Source: Dehalococcoidales bacterium (GTDB taxonomy: Bacteria > Chloroflexota > Dehalococcoidia > Dehalococcoidales > UBA2162). Taken from it: 9,421 nt of DNA. The first letter of the stretch is position 1. Each line of letters starts with the position of its first letter. Location: positions 16,247 to 25,667 of the forward strand of contig NYYM01000062.1 of assembly GCA_002685815.1 (NCBI GenBank). Reading direction: 5' to 3'. The notes under the pieces are model-generated. The model was not told the origin of the DNA, did not search any database, and saw only the letters and a list, made by a program, of their open reading frames with translations. Below, in pieces: positions 6,339 to 9,421 of this stretch. The position numbers were made by a program, and so were the translations under genes.

Positions 6339-8168
6339 ATGACCAAGAAAATTGTCTGCTTAGTGGTGAGTAGCTTAATGGCGCTATCCCTGGTGATGGC
6401 AGCCTGCGGGCCGGCATTGGTGGAGGAGAAAGAAAAAGAACAAGAGAAAGTGATAGTGGTAGAGGAACAGGAGAAAGAGTCGAAGGTGAAGGAGGAGGTG
6501 GCGGAAGAAGAGGTGGTGGAAGACACGGGCCCCAAGTATGGCGGGATTATAAACACGCTAAGGACAAGTGATATAAGGAACTGGGATGATTATTACGGGA
6601 ACCATCTCACTCCAGCCTGTGATCTCGTGATGTCGCGCTTGGCAATCGGTGATTGGACAAGAGGTCCGGCTGGCAGCGGCGAGCTCGGGTTTGTACGCGG
6701 TGACGTGCTGTTCGAGACCAAGATGGGGCAACTGGTAGAGAGCTGGGAATTCTTTTCAGACGCGCGCGGCGTCTTCAAACTACGCCAGGGCATTTATTAT
6801 GGGCTTGACACCAGTAAAGAGGCCAGCCGGCTGGTCGGGGGGAGAGAGTGGACGGCCGACGATGCTGCTTTTGCCCTGAATCGACTCAAGAATACAAAAG
6901 GGACTTATATCAATAGAGCCGACCCGGTGATGGTGGAAGGCACAACGATAACTGCCTTGGATAAGTATACTCTTGAGATTGACACTGTCCCGGAGAGAGC
7001 CTATGAAGCGCAGTATTGGCTCAACTTCTATGCCTACAGTGACACACCGCGGGAGGTGATCGAGAAATACGGAATCACTGATGACTGGAAGAGGGTAGTT
7101 GGCACAGGACCGTTCTTCATAACGGACTATACTCCCGGCTCTATGGTAACTTTTGAGAAAAATCCTAACTATTTTGCCAAGGACCCGGTTGGTCCGGGGA
7201 AGGGGAACCAGTTGCCCTATGTTGACGGGGTGCGAATGATGATAATACCGGATGTTTCTACCCGTCTAGCGGCACTCAGGACAGGAAAACTCGACTACAT
7301 AAGCGGACTGGCTTTCGAGGATGCAGAGTTCACGCTACAGACTGCTCCTGAGCTACAGTCCGTACGCTTTATGGCAGGGGGAGGTGGAGGAATCGCGATG
7401 AGGACGGACAAGGAGGAGCTACCGTACAGCGATATCAGGGTCCGCCAGGCCTTAATGCTGGCTACCGACTTCGATGCCATCAATCAGGCGTTTTCGGCGG
7501 GGTTGGCGAACCTACCAACTTGGCCAATCAGCCACCAGTCGGGATATGAACATTTACGAGTTCCGATGGAAGACTTGCCCCAAAGGGTCCAGGAGTTATA
7601 TCAATACAATCCTGAGAGGGCTAAAGAACTCCTGGCTGAAGCTGGCTATCCGGAAGGTTTCAAAGCCTCTTTGGTCCTAAATGCAGGCAGCGTAGATAAG
7701 GCGGCGGTATACAAGGATATGTGGCAGAAAGTTGGCGTTGAGATAACATTCGATGTAAAAGAGTCCGGTGTAAAGAGAAGCATGGATATCAGTAGAAGTC
7801 ACGAGGAAATGACCTGGGGTGGCGGCGCCAATAATACCAGATATGCGCCTCGTCTTGGGCAGGTCGACGGTGACACCTCCGGCAACCTGAGTTTGATAGA
7901 TGAAGACTATATTCACGAGACACGAGCGGCTTACGCGAAGGCGTGGTTGGTGGGTGACTATGAAGAAATGGGTCGACTCTCGCGTGAAATGCTTAAGCAA
8001 GTTCTCTGGGAGGCCTGGGTTATACCTGAGCCCGATTGGCCCCAATACCATTTGTGGTGGCCCTGGCTCAAGAATTTCGACGGGGCTGTCGCGCCGGGTA
8101 TCTTTAACGGTCCAGGTTTCCAGTTCTACTGGCTAGACGAGGGCCTGAAGAAGGAAATGGGGTACTAA
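6339..8168 (+). CDS. ABC transporter family 5 solute-binding lipoprotein
   Basis: A 609-aa lipoprotein that would bind a solute outside the membrane and deliver it to an ABC permease. AAAGGAGG at 6325-6332 precedes ATG 6339 by six bases. Residues 1-22 are a signal peptide with lipobox VMAA-C23. Residues 28-62 are an unusual, almost purely Glu/Lys/Val tether, after which the mature domain begins at PKYGG. Family signatures of SBP_bac_5 (peptide, nickel and other solutes) are clear: VGTGPF at 254-259 followed by FEKNPNYF, and D365-IRVRQALMLATD. The C-terminus is Trp-rich. The protein is longer than typical members (about 500-550 aa), mostly because of the tether. No permease or ATPase gene is in the window, so it is an orphan binding protein here. 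The ligand cannot be deduced; peptide binding is only the default for this family. Confidence 0.94.
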   Translation: MTKKIVCLVVSSLMALSLVMAACGPALVEEKEKEQEKVIVVEEQEKESKVKEEVAEEEVVEDTGPKYGGIINTLRTSDIRNWDDYYGNHLTPACDLVMSRLAIGDWTRGPAGSGELGFVRGDVLFETKMGQLVESWEFFSDARGVFKLRQGIYYGLDTSKEASRLVGGREWTADDAAFALNRLKNTKGTYINRADPVMVEGTTITALDKYTLEIDTVPERAYEAQYWLNFYAYSDTPREVIEKYGITDDWKRVVGTGPFFITDYTPGSMVTFEKNPNYFAKDPVGPGKGNQLPYVDGVRMMIIPDVSTRLAALRTGKLDYISGLAFEDAEFTLQTAPELQSVRFMAGGGGGIAMRTDKEELPYSDIRVRQALMLATDFDAINQAFSAGLANLPTWPISHQSGYEHLRVPMEDLPQRVQELYQYNPERAKELLAEAGYPEGFKASLVLNAGSVDKAAVYKDMWQKVGVEITFDVKESGVKRSMDISRSHEEMTWGGGANNTRYAPRLGQVDGDTSGNLSLIDEDYIHETRAAYAKAWLVGDYEEMGRLSREMLKQVLWEAWVIPEPDWPQYHLWWPWLKNFDGAVAPGIFNGPGFQFYWLDEGLKKEMGY

Positions 8169-8197
8169 GCCCGACATCGCAGAGACAATTGAAAAGG

Positions 8198-8239
8198 GAA
8201 TTAGCTGCCGGGGGTTTTGAGGCCTCCGGCAGCTAATTC
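8198..8239 (+). terminator. Long perfect hairpin after the solute-binding protein gene
   Basis: A 14-bp perfect inverted repeat (GAATTAGCTGCCGG at 8198-8211, complement at 8226-8239) begins 29 bases after the stop codon. The stem can extend inward through G8213-C8224 and G8214-C8223 plus G-U pairs, closing on a UUGA loop. Position and stability suggest transcript termination or 3'-end protection. No T-run follows on the + strand; CCCTTTT follows it when read on the opposite strand, so it is not a textbook intrinsic terminator. It could also be a short dispersed palindromic repeat. Confidence 0.65.
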
Positions 8240-8496
8240 AGGAAGTATATGGCTGAATAGTTAGCACTTAATGAAGCCCAGTAACAATGTCGGAGAGTTG
8301 CTTGCTGAAATGGTGAGATAAAAACTCGTCCGGGTAAGAAGCTCTTTCTACTATTGGCCGGAGTTATACACCTATTGACGTCGAACCGATGAGCCCAGCC
8401 AATTGACAATGGGGGATTGGTGTAGCAGGTTTTTCCACACCAGCTGAAAACCAGCTAACTTTTGAATTCTACCGGAAAGAGGAGGGAGATTTTGTG
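8240..8496. other. Leader region before the second molybdenum enzyme
   Basis: With the hairpin before it, this completes a 328-bp gap. No convincing gene or promoter is visible. TTGACG (8375-8380) and TTGACA (8403-8408) occur but have no acceptable -10 box about 17 bp downstream. A small hairpin AGCTG (8442-8446) / CAGCT (8452-8456) with a 5-base loop sits about 40 bp before the next start codon. A 16-codon frame at 8271 has no ribosome binding site. Confidence 0.45.
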
Positions 8497-9421
8497 ATGA
8501 GTATTATCGAGGAAGATCGAGCCCGTTACAAGGAAATCTTCGGAGAAAGAGACAAACAAAAGGACTACTGGGCTTATAATGTATGTTCTCTTTGCTACAA
8601 CGCCTGTGGTATCCGGGTAAGAGTGGTTGATGGCAAGCCTGTGGCGGTGGAAGGTATCCCTGAAAGCGATAAGGGTGCTCAGGGGGGAATCTGTGCCAGG
8701 GGTGTTGCCGGGCTGGATATGTACTATGACCCAAACAGAATCCTGTACCCAGTGAAAAGGACTAATCCGAAAAAAGGGCTTCACGAAGACCCGAAGTGGG
8801 AGCGGATTTCCTGGGAAGAAGCCCTTGATACAATCACTGAAAAGCTGGAAGAAGCAATGGAAAAGGACTCCAGGACAATATTCAGTTCTGGTTCTCCTTC
8901 CCCTACCGCCGGCTCAACCGGATTTGCCGGTCTTTTGAGACCCATGAAGGCGGGTGGTTCAATAGGTGGTGCGGGTATTATGTGCGGGGGCAGTACCCAT
9001 CACATCGGTGCTCTGCAGTCCGCCGCCTGGGACATAATCCCGGATTACAGGTACTGCAACTATATACTTCGTTGTGGTGGTAATGAAGGGTGGGGAGGTG
9101 GTCGTCAGGCCAGTTCCACCATCAGATTGGCGGCTACTGCCAGGGAGAGGGGCATGAAAATGAAGGTCATGGACCCTCAGGGTTTCACAGTTGCCTCCAA
9201 AGGTCAGGAATGGATTCCGATTCTGCCGGCGACAGATATCGCTGTGTTTATGGCAATAGCGAACTTGATCGTAAATGAGATAGGGATATATGACAAGGAA
9301 TTCATCAGGCAAAAAACTAACGGCTCCTACCTTATTGGGCCGGATCGTCTTTTTGTACGGGACGGACAAACCAACAAACCGCTCCTTTTTGATGAAACCG
9401 ATAGCAAAATCAAAACTTTTG
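8497..9421 (+). CDS. Molybdopterin oxidoreductase, N-terminal part (3' end outside window)
   Basis: The first 308 codons of a DMSO-superfamily molybdenum/tungsten enzyme, open to the window edge. AGGAGG at 8480-8485 serves either ATG 8497 or the adjacent in-frame GTG 8494; ATG was chosen. The N-terminus has no Tat signal, so the enzyme is probably cytoplasmic. The Fe-S motif is C30-x2-C33-x3-C37-x28-C66 in CSLCYNACG and GICARG. Domain order is the Fe-S domain (about 25-85) followed by the Mo-cofactor domain, with RISWEEALDTI at about 103-113. C163 in GIMCGGSTHH falls where the Cys/SeCys metal ligand of this superfamily sits, about 30 residues before LRCGGNE (191-197), the segment that aligns with the cofactor-binding GSN stretch of formate dehydrogenases. 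It probably belongs to the same broad group as the enzyme at 1-951, and its partner subunit would lie downstream. Substrate is unknown. Confidence 0.93.
   Translation, partial: MSIIEEDRARYKEIFGERDKQKDYWAYNVCSLCYNACGIRVRVVDGKPVAVEGIPESDKGAQGGICARGVAGLDMYYDPNRILYPVKRTNPKKGLHEDPKWERISWEEALDTITEKLEEAMEKDSRTIFSSGSPSPTAGSTGFAGLLRPMKAGGSIGGAGIMCGGSTHHIGALQSAAWDIIPDYRYCNYILRCGGNEGWGGGRQASSTIRLAATARERGMKMKVMDPQGFTVASKGQEWIPILPATDIAVFMAIANLIVNEIGIYDKEFIRQKTNGSYLIGPDRLFVRDGQTNKPLLFDETDSKIKTF

Noticed and set aside
8403..8431. TTGACA before the second molybdenum enzyme, considered as a promoter -35 box
   Set aside because: No -10-like hexamer occurs 16-18 bp downstream.
8959..9369. Long open frame on the opposite strand
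   Set aside because: It lies wholly within the molybdenum enzyme frame, which carries clear family motifs there; it is a shadow frame.

Overview
The window looks like an accessory catabolic region from an anaerobic bacterium, most plausibly a member of the Chloroflexota (Dehalococcoidia-like) from sediment or the subsurface. This is inferred from the gene set, not from a marker gene. The set is a cobamide/Fe-S reductive dehalogenase homologue without a Tat signal, two DMSO-reductase-superfamily molybdenum enzymes, a small two-cluster ferredoxin subunit, a large M14-type zinc peptidase and a lipoprotein solute-binding protein. All recognised genes are on the + strand and most have strong GGAGG-type ribosome binding sites.

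Layout. Positions 1-951 hold the C-terminal part of a molybdopterin oxidoreductase whose start lies outside the window. One base later comes its probable electron-transfer partner, a 117-aa ferredoxin (953-1306). After a 388-bp non-coding gap comes an 863-aa M14-family zinc carboxypeptidase homologue (1695-4286). A reductive dehalogenase-like protein follows (4516-5718). Next is an AT-rich gap with a near-consensus sigma-70 promoter, then two very short overlapping reading frames (5992-6120 and 6107-6247), then a family 5 extracellular solute-binding lipoprotein (6339-8168). A long perfect hairpin (8198-8239) follows that gene. From 8497 to the window end runs the N-terminal part of a second molybdenum oxidoreductase.

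How it may work together. The two molybdenum enzymes and the dehalogenase are all redox enzymes of the kind that remove or move substituents on organic molecules. The solute-binding protein would capture a peptide-like or other organic solute, and the M14 protein would hydrolyse an amide bond. The strongest sign of a shared programme is a 36-bp element found upstream of both the M14 gene (1449-1484) and the dehalogenase gene (4436-4471). In both copies a TTGACA and a TAAACT block are identical and 17 bp apart, while the middle of the spacer has diverged, as expected for two copies of one promoter type. The substrate of the system cannot be read from the sequence.
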